Shown piece after piece: positions 24,003 to 32,930 of a stretch of DNA of 64,000 nt; the stretch's first letter is position 1, and each line of letters opens with the position of its first letter. A program made the translations under genes and the position numbers. Source of the DNA: Paraburkholderia domus (GTDB lineage: Bacteria; Pseudomonadota; Gammaproteobacteria; Burkholderiales; Burkholderiaceae); assembly GCF_905220705.1 (NCBI RefSeq), contig NZ_CAJNAT010000010.1, positions 62,001 to 126,000 on the forward strand, in the 5' to 3' direction. The notes under the pieces were generated by a model. That model saw nothing but the letters and a program-made list of their open reading frames with translations. It had not been told where the DNA came from and did no database searches.

Positions 24003-25580
24003 TTAGTTGCTTTGAGCAGGCGCCGAGGCCGGGACCGATGCGCCCGGCACCGGTTGCGTCGGCTTCACGGCGACCGGCGCGGACGCCGACGTTGCCGGCT
24101 TGTTCTGCGCCAGACGCCGCTCGGTCAGCGACTTCGATTCCATAACCGGCTTGCCTTCCAGCTTGTTCAGCGCCTGTTGCAGCATGAAGTCGTCGGTCGA
24201 ACCGAACTCGACCGGCTTGCGCTCACGATCCTTCTGACGCTGTTCCGGCGTCTTCTTGTCGTTCTGCTCTTCAAGCTGGCGCAGTTGGTCCATGCGCTCC
24301 TGTTCGCGCTGATCCGCTTCCTTCTTCTCGTTCGGATCCTGCGTGTTCGCAAGGTGGTTCGAGTAGTCGACTTCGCGGGTAACCAGTGCGTCGTCCGGAT
24401 CGCCTTCCGCATACTGATCGACCGCAATGTCAGGACGGATGCCCTTGTTCTGGATCGAACGGCCGCTCGGCGTGTAGTAGTACGCCGTGGTCAGACGCAG
24501 TGCCGTGTCCGCCGTCATTGGGCGGACGGTTTGCACCGAACCCTTGCCGAAGGTGGTCTTGCCGACGATCAGCGCACGATGCTGATCCTGCAGCGCGCCC
24601 GCAACGATTTCCGAAGCCGACGCCGAGTAGGCGTTGGTCAACACGATCATCGGCACCGTCTTGAAGATCGGTGCTTCGTCTTTCAGCGGATCGCTGTCGA
24701 ACGATTGCAGGCGGTAGTTATCGTACGTGTCGCGATAGACCTGTTTCGAATCCGGAATCTGGCCATTGGTGGACACCACCACCGAATCCGCCGGCAGGAA
24801 CGCACCGGCCACGCCGACCGCGCTTTGCAGCAGACCGCCGCCGTTATTGCGCAGATCGAGCACGAGACCCTTCAGGTTCGGCTGTTGACGCGCGATGTCT
24901 TGCAGTTTGGCGGCCAGATCAGGCGTGGTGCGTTCCTGGAAGCTGGTAATGCGGATATACGCGTAGCCCGGCGCCAGGATCTTCATCTTGACCGACTGGA
25001 CCTTGATGATCGCGCGCGTCACCGTGAGCGGGAACGTGCGGTCGTCGGTCTTGCGGAAGATGGTCAGCGTGACCTTGGTGCCCGGATCGCCGCGCATCTG
25101 CTTGACGGCCTGATCGAGCGTCATGCCGCGCACGGGTTTGTCGTTGATGCGGGTGATCAGGTCGCCCGGACGGATGCCGGCGCGGAATGCAGGCGTGTCT
25201 TCAATCGGCGAGATCACCTTGATCAGGCCGTCTTCAGACGAAATTTCGATGCCGAGACCCGCGAAGCGACCCTTGGTCTGCTCCTGCAGTTCTTCGTAAT
25301 CGGTCTTGTCGAGATACGACGAGTGCGGGTCGAGGCTCGACACCATGCCCTTGATCGCGGCGGTGAGGAGCTTCTTGTCGTCGACCGGTTCGACGTACTC
25401 ATGCTTGATTTGCCCGAAGACTTCGGCAAAGAGCCGGAGTTGGTCCAGCGGCAACGGTGCAACGGCGCTCGAGGCGGCGCTGGCGGGTTGCTGGGCCGAG
25501 GCGGAGAGTTGCAGGGTGGCAAATACGCCGGTAGCAAGGCCCGCGGCAATCAGGCCGATATTTTTCAGGTTCTTTCGCAT
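24003..25580 (-). CDS. ctpA: Carboxy-terminal processing protease, S41 family
   Basis: Periplasmic serine protease of 525 residues. Signal peptide or anchor (NIGLIAAGLATGVFATLQL), then an N-terminal helical part, a PDZ domain (about 105-190, with GLGIEISSEDG and AGIRPGDLITRIND), and the protease core with Ser321 in NAYSASASEIVAGAL and Lys346 in GKTTFGKGSVQ. The Ser-Lys spacing of 25 matches the Ser/Lys dyad of known CtpA/Prc enzymes. The C-terminal 120 residues are charged and then Ala/Pro-rich, with a Glu/Gln/Arg-rich coiled-coil-like part. Such proteases trim envelope proteins and peptidoglycan hydrolases. Confidence 0.93.
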   Translation of the reverse strand: MRKNLKNIGLIAAGLATGVFATLQLSASAQQPASAASSAVAPLPLDQLRLFAEVFGQIKHEYVEPVDDKKLLTAAIKGMVSSLDPHSSYLDKTDYEELQEQTKGRFAGLGIEISSEDGLIKVISPIEDTPAFRAGIRPGDLITRINDKPVRGMTLDQAVKQMRGDPGTKVTLTIFRKTDDRTFPLTVTRAIIKVQSVKMKILAPGYAYIRITSFQERTTPDLAAKLQDIARQQPNLKGLVLDLRNNGGGLLQSAVGVAGAFLPADSVVVSTNGQIPDSKQVYRDTYDNYRLQSFDSDPLKDEAPIFKTVPMIVLTNAYSASASEIVAGALQDQHRALIVGKTTFGKGSVQTVRPMTADTALRLTTAYYYTPSGRSIQNKGIRPDIAVDQYAEGDPDDALVTREVDYSNHLANTQDPNEKKEADQREQERMDQLRQLEEQNDKKTPEQRQKDRERKPVEFGSTDDFMLQQALNKLEGKPVMESKSLTERRLAQNKPATSASAPVAVKPTQPVPGASVPASAPAQSN

Positions 25581-25884
25581 AGAGTCTGTTGCGGTCGGAA
25601 GCGCGTGGCAGCGTCGATAGAGATGGGGACGGACAAGTATAACTGCACACCCGCCCAGTCAGGGCGCAGCACAGGCAATCGTGATTCGACAGCGCGGGCC
25701 GGCCCTGGTTCGTGAGATCGGCGCGGCGGTGGTGAAGTAATGTGCGGTAACAGTCGGATGGCGGCCGCCAAGGCGCGCGCGGGAGATGCGGGCCACGCCG
25801 GCCCGTGCGTCTTGCCGGTCGGCGCGGCCCGTTTGCCGCAACCCTGCTGCATTGTTCACGCAGGGCTGCGGCTCGAGGGTGGGC
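25581..25884. other. gpmA-ctpA intergenic region
   Basis: About 300 bp with no gene. A stem-loop (25838-25847 with 25860-25869, one G-U pair in minus-strand RNA) lies just after gpmA but has no U-run, so it is at best a partial terminator. Confidence 0.4.
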
Positions 25885-26631
25885 TTAGCCCGCCTTGCCT
25901 TGCTTGGCAACAGCGGCTTGCGCCTTCGCGATCGCGTCCTGGTCGCCCAGATAGTAGCTTTTGATCGGCTTCAGGTTTTCGTCGAGCTCATAGACGAGCG
26001 GCACGCCGTTCGGGATATTCAGGCCGACGATGTCCGTGTCCGAAACGTTGTCGAGGTACTTCACCATGGCGCGGATCGAGTTGCCGTGCGCGGCGATCAC
26101 GACCTTGCGGCCCGACTTGATGGCCGGCGCAATCGACTCGTTCCACAACGGCAGAACGCGCGCGACGGTATCCTTCAGGCACTCGGTGAGCGGCAATTGT
26201 TCGCGCGGCACCTTGGCATAGCGCGGATCGCTGTAGGGCGCGCGGTCGTCCGACGGATCGAGCGCTGGCGGCGGCGTGTCGTAGCTGCGGCGCCAGACCA
26301 GCACCTGTTCGTCGCCGAACTTCGCGGCGGTTTCCGCCTTGTTCAGGCCCGACAGCGCGCCGTAATGGCGTTCGTTCAGACGCCACGAATGCACCACCGG
26401 CAGATACATCAGATCCATCTGGTCCTGCACGTGCCACAAGGTGCGGATCGCGCGCTTGAGCACCGACGTGTAGGCGATATCGAAGGTGTAGCCCGATTCC
26501 TTCAGCAGCACGCCCGCTTGTTGCGCTTCATGATTGCCTTTTTCGGTCAGGTCGACGTCGACCCAGCCAGTGAAGCGGTTTTCCTTGTTCCACGTCGATT
26601 CGCCGTGGCGGATGAGAACGAGTTTGTACAT
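25885..26631 (-). CDS. gpmA: 2,3-bisphosphoglycerate-dependent phosphoglycerate mutase
   Basis: Glycolytic enzyme interconverting 3- and 2-phosphoglycerate. 248 residues: MYKLVLIRHGESTWNKENRFTGW contains the phosphorylated His of the RHGE motif; NERHYGALSGLNK and VVIAAHGNSIRAMVKYL complete the active site. Full length for the dPGM family. Same direction as ctpA and the ThiF-like gene. Confidence 0.96.
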   Translation of the reverse strand: MYKLVLIRHGESTWNKENRFTGWVDVDLTEKGNHEAQQAGVLLKESGYTFDIAYTSVLKRAIRTLWHVQDQMDLMYLPVVHSWRLNERHYGALSGLNKAETAAKFGDEQVLVWRRSYDTPPPALDPSDDRAPYSDPRYAKVPREQLPLTECLKDTVARVLPLWNESIAPAIKSGRKVVIAAHGNSIRAMVKYLDNVSDTDIVGLNIPNGVPLVYELDENLKPIKSYYLGDQDAIAKAQAAVAKQGKAG

Positions 26632-26716
26632 GAGATTGCCGGTCGGTAGTAAGGAAGCGGTAAAGCGTTGCGAGGGTCCTCTAGAGGAGCGTCGCCATCG
26701 CGTCAGACGGTTATTT

Positions 26717-26722
26717 TATAAT
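26717..26722 (+). promoter_or_regulatory. -10 box of the rhodanese-grxC-secB unit
   Basis: TATAAT in TTTTATAATGG. No clear -35 is present. Because this box overlaps the upstream-most ATG (26721) of the next gene, translation must start further down. Confidence 0.5.
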
Positions 26723-26768
26723 GGGTGGATTGCCCTTTTCGATTTCTCTCTTTTTCGGCGGATTTTCC

Positions 26769-27194
26769 GTGAAGTTTTTCACTGATTACACAAACCTTGT
26801 ACTGATCGCAATCGTCCTCATCTCCGGTGGGTTGCTGCTGTGGCCGACGATCAGCCGGCGTGGCCGCGGGGGCCTGTCGGCCGCTGAGGCGACCCAACTG
26901 ATCAACCGGCGCAATGCGGCGGTCATCGATCTGCGCCCGTCCGCCGACTTTGCCAAGGGCCATCTGCCCGCGGCACGGCACCTTGAATTTGCAGAGTTGC
27001 AGGCGAAAGTCGCGCAACTCGTGAAGAACAAGAGCAACCCGGTGCTGCTGGTATGCCAGACCGGCCAGCAGTCGAACAAGGCAGCGCGTATCGTGCAAGA
27101 TGCCGGATACGCGGAAGTCCATGTTCTCGAAGGCGGTGTCGACGCCTGGCAGAAAGCCGGTATGCCGGTTGTGAAGCAAGGAGCAGCCAAGTGA
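26769..27194 (+). CDS. Membrane-anchored rhodanese-like protein
   Basis: 141 residues: an N-terminal transmembrane helix (TNLVLIAIVLISGGLLLWPTI) and a rhodanese domain with AAVIDLRPSADFAKGHLPAA and the active-site Cys in LLVCQTGQQSNKAA. A role in sulfur transfer or sulfide handling is possible; the substrate is unknown. GTG 26769 is chosen because a TATAAT box overlaps the earlier ATG. The stop overlaps the grxC start by 4 bases. Confidence 0.85.
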   Translation: MKFFTDYTNLVLIAIVLISGGLLLWPTISRRGRGGLSAAEATQLINRRNAAVIDLRPSADFAKGHLPAARHLEFAELQAKVAQLVKNKSNPVLLVCQTGQQSNKAARIVQDAGYAEVHVLEGGVDAWQKAGMPVVKQGAAK

Positions 27195-27451
27195 ACAAAG
27201 TGATCATGTATAGCACCCAGGTGTGCCCGTATTGCCAGATGGCCGAACGTCTTTTAAAGTCGCGCGGCGTCGAGCACGTTGAAAAGGTACTGATCGACAA
27301 GGATCCGGCACGTCGTGAAGAAATGATGACCCGGACCGGTCGCCGTACCGTGCCGCAGGTGTTCATCGGCGAGACGCATGTCGGCGGGTACGATGACCTC
27401 TCCGCGCTCGATCGCGCGGGCGGTTTGATGCCTCTGCTCGAAGCTGCCTGA
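27191..27451 (+). CDS. grxC: Glutaredoxin 3
   Basis: Glutathione-dependent oxidoreductase of 86 residues. Active site CPYC in MYSTQVCPYCQMAERLL, the glutathione-binding TVPQVFIGETHVGGYDDL, and a full-length fold. GTG 27191 overlaps the previous stop (GTGA) and has AGGAGC upstream; a longer frame from 27053 runs inside the rhodanese gene and is rejected. Its glutathione would come from gshA/gshB earlier in the window. Confidence 0.94.
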   Translation: MNKVIMYSTQVCPYCQMAERLLKSRGVEHVEKVLIDKDPARREEMMTRTGRRTVPQVFIGETHVGGYDDLSALDRAGGLMPLLEAA

Positions 27452-27614
27452 ATCCGCGCGCCGTCCGGCGCGTGAATGAGGCAGGTGAAATACAAGTCGG
27501 CGCATGCTGGCCCTTCAAGGACACCTTCGAGGGCAGGCGATGCGCCGCAACGATCTGGCGGCCCGTGGAGCCATGGGCCGCCGCCATGCATACCTATCAG
27601 GGAATCATTCAATC

Positions 27615-28085
27615 ATGTCCGACGAGAATAACCAGCCGTTCTTCAACATCCAGCGCATCTATCTGAAGGACATGTCGCTCGAGCAGCCGAATTCGCCGGG
27701 CATCTTCCTCGAGCAGGAAATGCCGTCGGTCGAAGTCGAAGTCGACGTGAAGGCCGAGCGCCTCGCCGACACCGTGTTCGAAATCCTCGTGACAGGCACG
27801 GTCACGGCCAAGGTGTCGGACAAGGTTGCGTTCCTGATCGAAGCCAAGCAAGCCGGCATTTTCGACATCCGCAACATTCCGGCTGAGCAGATCGATCCGC
27901 TGGTCGGCATTGCATGCCCGACGATCCTGTTCCCGTACCTGCGCTCGAACATCGCCGACGCGATCACCCGCGCAGGCTTCCCGCCGATCCACCTCGCCGA
28001 GATCAACTTCCAGGCGCTGTACGAGCAACGTCTCGCGCAAATGGGCGGCCAGGAAGGCGCGGCGCAAAACGGCGTCACGCATTAA
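27615..28085 (+). CDS. secB: Protein-export chaperone SecB
   Basis: Tetrameric cytosolic chaperone that keeps preproteins unfolded and delivers them to SecA. 156 residues: MSDENNQPFFNIQRIYLKDMSLEQPNSP start, ARRSAFEV-like core here as ERLADTVFEILVTGTV, and the strongly conserved CPTILFPYLRSNIADAITRAGFPP (quoted in part as IADAITRAGFPPIHLAEINF). The ATG at 27615 is used; upstream codons in frame are not conserved. grxC-secB-gpsA is a common order in beta- and gamma-proteobacteria. Confidence 0.96.
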   Translation: MSDENNQPFFNIQRIYLKDMSLEQPNSPGIFLEQEMPSVEVEVDVKAERLADTVFEILVTGTVTAKVSDKVAFLIEAKQAGIFDIRNIPAEQIDPLVGIACPTILFPYLRSNIADAITRAGFPPIHLAEINFQALYEQRLAQMGGQEGAAQNGVTH

Positions 28086-28106
28086 CGCGTCCGTTCGGTG
28101 CCGGCT

Positions 28107-29105
28107 ATGAAGGTCGCTGTCCTCGGCGCCGGTGCATGGGGCACAGCCCTCGCCGGCCATCTGGCCGCACGGCACGACACGGTGCTGTGGGCGCGTGAAC
28201 CCGCGCTCATCGCCGATCTCTCCGCTTCGCACGAAAACGCCCGCTATCTGGCGGGCGTTGCTTTGCCGCCGTCCCTTCGCTATGAAGCCGATCTGAGCGC
28301 AGCGCTCGACCATGCGCTCGCCGACGATGCGTTATGCGTCGTGGCGACGCCCGTCGCCGGTCTGCGGGCGCTGTTCCGGGCGATGCACGACGCGGGCAAA
28401 GTGCCGGCGCATGTGGTGTGGTTGTGCAAAGGTTTCGAAGCCGACTCGCAGTTGCTGCCGCATCAGGTGGTCGCGGCTGAACTGCCGGGGCATGGCAGTA
28501 ACGGCGTGCTGTCGGGCCCAAGCTTCGCGCGCGAAGTCGGGCAGGGTTTGCCGGTCGCGTTGACGATCGCGAGTACCTCATTGACGTGCCGCGAGCGCAC
28601 GGTTGCCGCGTTTCATCATGGCGCCATGCGCATCTATACCGGCGACGATATCGTCGGCGTGGAAGTGGGCGGCGCGGTGAAGAACGTGCTGGCGATCGCC
28701 ACGGGGATTTCCGATGGCCTCGGCCTCGGTCTCAATGCCCGTGCGGCGCTGATTACGCGTGGTCTCGCTGAAATGTCGCGCCTGGGCGTGACGCTCGGCG
28801 GACGGGCGGAGACGTTTACCGGTTTGACCGGCCTCGGCGATCTGATCCTGACCGCCACGGGCGATCTGTCGCGCAATCGTACGGTCGGCGTGCAGCTCGC
28901 TGCGGGCCGTACGCTCGACGATATTCTCGGCGGCCTCGGTCACGTGGCCGAAGGCGTGCGTTGTGCGCAAGCTGTACTGGCGATCGCCCGCGCTCATGCG
29001 ATCGAGATGCCGATCACGCAGGCGGTTTGCGCCGTGCTATTCGACGGTGTGGCGCCCCGCGACGCCGTCAGTGCCTTGCTGCGGCGCGATTCGAAAGCAG
29101 AATAA
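28107..29105 (+). CDS. gpsA: Glycerol-3-phosphate dehydrogenase (NAD(P)+)
   Basis: Makes sn-glycerol-3-phosphate from dihydroxyacetone phosphate for phospholipid synthesis. 332 residues: Rossmann motif VAVLGAGAWGTALAGHLA at the N-terminus, LSGPSFAREVGQGLP, the catalytic Lys in GVEVGGAVKNVLAIATGI, and TGLGDLILTATGDLSRNR. ATG 28107 starts directly before the Rossmann strand; an in-frame GTG at 28098 is also possible. It follows secB by about 20 bases. Confidence 0.95.
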   Translation: MKVAVLGAGAWGTALAGHLAARHDTVLWAREPALIADLSASHENARYLAGVALPPSLRYEADLSAALDHALADDALCVVATPVAGLRALFRAMHDAGKVPAHVVWLCKGFEADSQLLPHQVVAAELPGHGSNGVLSGPSFAREVGQGLPVALTIASTSLTCRERTVAAFHHGAMRIYTGDDIVGVEVGGAVKNVLAIATGISDGLGLGLNARAALITRGLAEMSRLGVTLGGRAETFTGLTGLGDLILTATGDLSRNRTVGVQLAAGRTLDDILGGLGHVAEGVRCAQAVLAIARAHAIEMPITQAVCAVLFDGVAPRDAVSALLRRDSKAE

Positions 29106-29200
29106 GTCTCGTCTTTCAGCCGTTCGGCGCAAACGCGCTGAACGGCTGCCTGCCATCGCTGTCCACGTCTTATCGACGCTCCGGTCCAGCGAGGTTTTTC

Positions 29201-29749
29201 ATGCTCAGTTTCAACCATTGCACCCTGGAAGCGCGCGCGGTCGACATCACGACACTTGCCGTGGACGCGATCGTTAACGCCGCGAATACTTCGTTATTGG
29301 GCGGGGGCGGTGTGGACGGCGCGATTCACCGCGCGGCCGGCAGGGAATTGGTGCATGAATGCGAGGCGCTCGGCGGCTGCGCGACTGGCGACGCAAAGAT
29401 CACCGCCGGCTACCGCTTGCCGGCCAAACATGTGATTCACGCAGTCGGACCGGTGTGGCGGGGCGGTGCGCATGGCGAGGCCGATCTGCTCGCTTCCTGT
29501 TATCAGCGCTCGCTCGAGGTGGCGCATCAGGCGCATTGCACGAGCATTGCGTTTCCCGCGATTAGTTGCGGCATCTACCATTTTCCCGCTGACGAGGCGG
29601 TGCGGATTGCCGTCGGCACCGTACTCGAAACCTTGCCGCGTACGCCGAAGATCGAGCGCGTGGTGTTCGCGTGTTTCGACGACGCCATGCTCGCGCTTTA
29701 CGAAGCCGAATTGGAACGCCGTCAGGCGCCGCCGTCGAAGCCAGTCTGA
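29201..29749 (+). CDS. Macrodomain protein (O-acetyl-ADP-ribose deacetylase-like)
   Basis: Single macrodomain of 182 residues that should bind ADP-ribose and hydrolyse O-acetyl-ADP-ribose or remove ADP-ribose from proteins. Motifs of the MacroD type: VDAIVNAANTSLLGGGGVDGAIHRAAG, with the catalytic Asn/Asp positions, GDAKITAGYRLPAKHVIHAVGP, and SIAFPAISCGIYHFP. ATG 29201 has GAGG 6 bases upstream; the frame is open far upstream through gpsA and is not used. No DarT-type toxin is adjacent. The 3-prime end overlaps trmL on the other strand by 28 bases. Confidence 0.9.
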   Translation: MLSFNHCTLEARAVDITTLAVDAIVNAANTSLLGGGGVDGAIHRAAGRELVHECEALGGCATGDAKITAGYRLPAKHVIHAVGPVWRGGAHGEADLLASCYQRSLEVAHQAHCTSIAFPAISCGIYHFPADEAVRIAVGTVLETLPRTPKIERVVFACFDDAMLALYEAELERRQAPPSKPV

Positions 29750-30192
29750 CGCCACGCTTCGAACACGACCACGGCGACCGTATTCGAGAGGTTCAGGCTG
29801 CGGTTGCCCGGCCGCATCGGCAGACGCACGCGCTGCTCGTTGGCGAATTGATCGAGCACCGCGTCAGGCAGGCCGCGCGTTTCGGCGCCGAACACGAACC
29901 AGTCGCCGAATTGAAACGCATGCTCGTGAAACCGGCCCGAGCCACGGGTGGTGAAGGCGAACATGCGCGCTGGATCGGGGGCTTCCTTGGCGACGAATGC
30001 TGCCCAATCGGCGTGCACGTTCATCTGCGCGTACTCGTGGTAGTCGAGTCCGGCGCGGCGCAACTTGGCGTCGTCGAGTGGAAAGCCGAGCGGCTCGATC
30101 AGATGCAGTCGCGCGCCGGTATTGGCGCACAGGCGGATGACGTTGCCGGTGTTCGGCGGGATTTCCGGTTCGACGAGAACGACATTGAACAT
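29722..30192 (-). CDS. trmL: tRNA (cytidine/uridine-34-2'-O)-methyltransferase TrmL
   Basis: SPOUT-fold methyltransferase that modifies the wobble position of leucine tRNAs. 156 residues: MFNVVLVEPEIPPNTGNVIRLCANTG, RLHLIEPLGFPLDDAKLRRAGLDYHE, and the knotted SAM site FVFGAETRGLP with LPMRPGNRSLNLSNTVAVVVFE. Lies 18 bases downstream of comF in the same direction, likely one transcript. Confidence 0.94.
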   Translation of the reverse strand: MFNVVLVEPEIPPNTGNVIRLCANTGARLHLIEPLGFPLDDAKLRRAGLDYHEYAQMNVHADWAAFVAKEAPDPARMFAFTTRGSGRFHEHAFQFGDWFVFGAETRGLPDAVLDQFANEQRVRLPMRPGNRSLNLSNTVAVVVFEAWRQTGFDGGA

Positions 30193-30210
30193 GATGAGAC
30201 CAAGTAGAGA

Positions 30211-31005
30211 CTAGTTTTTCGGCGTGCGCAGGGCGACGAAGTTGGTGACCCGTCGCGCACCGGCGGCTTTAAGCGTACGCGCCAGCGCTTCGAGCGTCGC
30301 ACCGGTCGTCATTACATCGTCGACGATGCCGACATGCAGACCTTGCACCGGTTTGGCGACCTCGAATGCGCGGCCCACGTTCAACCGGCGCGCGTCCAGA
30401 TCGAGCCGCGATTGCGGCGCGGTGTGGATCACCCGACGCAGCAAGGTGGCGTCGCTGCGCACGTTCAGCGCGCGGGCCATGGGCCTGGCAATTTGCCAGG
30501 CCTGGTTGTAGCCGCGCTCGATGAGACGTTGGCGGGCCAGCGGCACGGGCGCGAGCACATCGGGTTTTTCGGATGCGTCTACCCATGAATCCCCCGCGAG
30601 ACGAGCAAGACGTTGCGCGAACTCGCGCGCCAGCATCAGCCGGGCGCGGAATTTGAGGCCGAGCGCCAGGGCGTCGAGCGGCTGGCGGTAATCGGCGAGC
30701 GCAAAAGTCGCCTCGAACGGCGGCGGCTCGCCGATGCAATCCGCACAGCGATATTGCGCCTGGCCCGCCCAGCGCTTTCGGGACAAGGGAACCGCGCACA
30801 CCGTGCAGCGCAACCTGCCTTCGTTCCAATACGATTCATCGCAGCCGGCACACAACGTCTTATGCGACAAATTGCCGCAGAGCGCGCACAGGTTCGGCAG
30901 CGCAGCGTGCATCACATGCGGCCATGCCGAATACAGGCCGCGCGTGAAACGTGCAAAACGTGCGTTCGAGCCGCCGGGAGATGAAGAATTTTTTCGGAAT
31001 GGCAT
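30211..31005 (-). CDS. comF: ComF-family phosphoribosyltransferase-like protein
   Basis: 264 residues. N-terminal double zinc ribbon (CALCGN, CAGCDE, CTVCAV and CADCIG) followed by a PRT-type domain: DVLAPVPLARQRLIERGYNQA and the PRPP-loop-like VGIVDDVMTTGATLEA. ComF is needed for DNA uptake in naturally competent bacteria; its biochemical role is still uncertain. comM elsewhere in the window is another competence-linked gene. Divergent from bioC. Confidence 0.9.
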   Translation of the reverse strand: MPFRKNSSSPGGSNARFARFTRGLYSAWPHVMHAALPNLCALCGNLSHKTLCAGCDESYWNEGRLRCTVCAVPLSRKRWAGQAQYRCADCIGEPPPFEATFALADYRQPLDALALGLKFRARLMLAREFAQRLARLAGDSWVDASEKPDVLAPVPLARQRLIERGYNQAWQIARPMARALNVRSDATLLRRVIHTAPQSRLDLDARRLNVGRAFEVAKPVQGLHVGIVDDVMTTGATLEALARTLKAAGARRVTNFVALRTPKN

Positions 31006-31089
31006 GATTGGACCGCCCGCGAAGGCCTTTCACGCTGAATGGGAGGAAGCGAGCGAGTATACTTCGTGCTCTACGCCAGTACGACACCC

Positions 31090-32055
31090 ATGCCCCCAAC
31101 TTCGTCTCAATCTGGCCGTCCGGCCTATGATTCCCGGCGCCTCAGGCAGATTTTCGACCGCCGCGCAGCGACCTTCGACAACGTCGCGTTCCTGCCGCGC
31201 GAAATCGCGCAGCGCATGCGCGAGCGCCTCGACTACATCAAGGTCGCGCCGGCAAGCGTGCTCGACGCCGGTTGCGGCGCGGGCGAAGACATCCCCGCAT
31301 TGCGTGAACGCTTTCCCGAGGCGCCGGTGTTCGGCACCGACTTGTCGCATGGGATGCTCGCGCGCGCGCTGCGTCACGATTCCGGCGACACGAGCTGGCG
31401 GCGTTTTCTGCCGGCAACGCTCGGCAAGGCGCTCGGCGCCCGTGGTCCGCGTTTCGCGCAGGCCGACTTCTCGGCACTCCCGTTCGCGGCCGGCGCCTTC
31501 GAATTCATCTGGTCGAATCTCGCCTTGCACTGGCACTCGCGCCCCGATCTCGTGTTTCCTGAGTGGCAACGGGTGCTGAAAGTAAACGGCCTGCTGATGT
31601 TCAGCACGCTCGGTCCCGATTCGCTGAAGGAATTGCGTGGTGCCTACGCGGAGGTGGAGGCCGCGCACGGCGTCGCTTCGCGCAAGCATGTGATCGATTT
31701 CGTCGATATGCATGATCTTGGCGACATGCTGGTCGAGAGCGGTTTCGAGATTCCAGTGATGGACCAGGAGACGCTCACTATTACGTATAAGTCGCCCGAG
31801 TCGCTGCTCACGGACGTGCGCCGCTGGGGCGCTTATCCGTTCGAACGCGAGGCCACCTCGAATGCCGTAGCGCGTAGGCTGCACAAGGCTTTGTTGGCGG
31901 CGCTCGAAGCCCGCCGGCGTGCCGACGGCACGATTGCGCTGACCTTCGAAGTGATCTACGGCCACGCCTGGAAAGCCGTGCCGCGCACCACGGCTGAAGG
32001 TCATGGGATCGTGCGGATCGAGGATATCGGACGAGGTTCGTCGAGGAGTCGGTGA
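31090..32055 (+). CDS. bioC: Malonyl-ACP O-methyltransferase BioC-like
   Basis: SAM-dependent class I methyltransferase of 321 residues; BioC methylates malonyl-ACP to enter biotin synthesis. Motif I is SVLDAGCGAGEDIPAL; later LMFSTLGPDSLKELR and an RRWGAYPFER segment resemble BioC proteins of beta-proteobacteria, where the N-terminus also starts RRLRQIFDRRAATFD. A TATACT box at 31058-31063 favours ATG 31090 over the in-frame ATG 31039. No other bio gene is in the window, so the substrate is inferred from family resemblance only. Confidence 0.78.
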   Translation: MPPTSSQSGRPAYDSRRLRQIFDRRAATFDNVAFLPREIAQRMRERLDYIKVAPASVLDAGCGAGEDIPALRERFPEAPVFGTDLSHGMLARALRHDSGDTSWRRFLPATLGKALGARGPRFAQADFSALPFAAGAFEFIWSNLALHWHSRPDLVFPEWQRVLKVNGLLMFSTLGPDSLKELRGAYAEVEAAHGVASRKHVIDFVDMHDLGDMLVESGFEIPVMDQETLTITYKSPESLLTDVRRWGAYPFEREATSNAVARRLHKALLAALEARRRADGTIALTFEVIYGHAWKAVPRTTAEGHGIVRIEDIGRGSSRSR

Positions 32056-32366
32056 GGAATCACCGAAGTGGTAAAGAGGACATCTGTTATGTCTGAAATT
32101 ACCACTTCAAAAGACGCGCGAAAGCTGCGTCAAAACGGCGCGGAGGCTTGTCGCACCTGGCTTGTGAGCCGATTGAGGCTTGCTTGTGGATGCTATGGAT
32201 CGCGCCTATAATGCGTCAGTTTGTCGCCCGGAGTTCCCACATTTGGGGCGGCGGGCCCGAGGCACAGGGCTGCAACATGAAGTGACGCGGCGGTGATTGA
32301 GTGGCCGTTCGGCGGTCGCGAGCAATGGCCGCAGGCGGCGTTGGTGACGGTCGGCAGGAGGCAGCG
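32056..32366. other. Leader region of the cytochrome oxidase cluster
   Basis: A 311-bp gap without a gene, containing a good sigma-70 promoter at 32184-32212 and then about 150 nt of leader. Confidence 0.55.
32184..32212 (+). promoter_or_regulatory. Sigma-70 promoter of the cox cluster
   Basis: TTGTGG at 32184-32189, a 17-base spacer, and a perfect TATAAT at 32207-32212. Confidence 0.65.
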
Positions 32367-32840
32367 ATGGAAGCATCAGATCTGCTGGCGGATTCAGAAC
32401 CAGTTCTGAAAGACTGGACGATGAAGCGCAACTGTTCAATATCGCCGCAGCAGTTTGTATGTTTCTACGTGTCGCTTGCGTTGTTCTCGTTGGCAATTGC
32501 TTTCATGCTGGTTCTGGTCGGCACCTGGCTGGTGTTGCCGTTCACCGGTATCGAATTGCTGGCGGTGGGCATCGCGTTTGCCATATATGCGCGTCATGCT
32601 GTCGATTACGAGCGCGTCCGGCTGTTTCAGAACCGGCTCGTGATCGAGCAGGTCAGCGCCGAGCGGCTCACGCAGTTCGAATTCAATCCGCGCTGGGTGC
32701 GGATCGAACCGGGCGCAACGCCGCGTGACCAGATCAAGCTGGTCTCGCGCGGCCAGACGATCATGATCGGGCAACATCTCGCGCAGTATCGGCGCGCGCA
32801 GTTCGCAGGCGAATTGCGTATGTGGCTCACGCGTTGTTAG
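32367..32840 (+). CDS. DUF2244 integral membrane protein
   Basis: 157-residue protein of the DUF2244 family, regularly found next to coxB in proteobacteria. Two membrane helices (FYVSLALFSLAIAFMLVLVG, then LPFTGIELLAVGIAFAIYA) are followed by a cytoplasmic-looking domain (RLTQFEFNPRWVRIEP). ATG 32367 has AGGAGG 5 bases upstream, so the longer frame from 32301 is dropped. Function unknown; context suggests oxidase assembly or stability. Confidence 0.85.
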   Translation: MEASDLLADSEPVLKDWTMKRNCSISPQQFVCFYVSLALFSLAIAFMLVLVGTWLVLPFTGIELLAVGIAFAIYARHAVDYERVRLFQNRLVIEQVSAERLTQFEFNPRWVRIEPGATPRDQIKLVSRGQTIMIGQHLAQYRRAQFAGELRMWLTRC

Positions 32841-32930
32841 ACGTGTTGAGACGCGCGGCGTTCACGGGGAGCGCGAGACAGCCTGCCAGCGGGGTCGAGG
32901 GTTTGAATGGAAATTTTGGGTAAGGAAGCT

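Noticed and set aside
23937..25715. A 592-codon open frame opposite ctpA.
   Set aside because: Antisense shadow; no domain, and ctpA on the other strand has a complete catalytic dyad.
26721..26768. ATG 26721 as start of the rhodanese-like gene.
   Set aside because: It overlaps a TATAAT -10 box and would precede the transcription start; GTG 26769 also gives the natural N-terminus.
29201..29749. Macrodomain protein as antitoxin of a DarT-type system.
   Set aside because: The neighbours are gpsA and trmL; no ADP-ribosyltransferase toxin gene is present.
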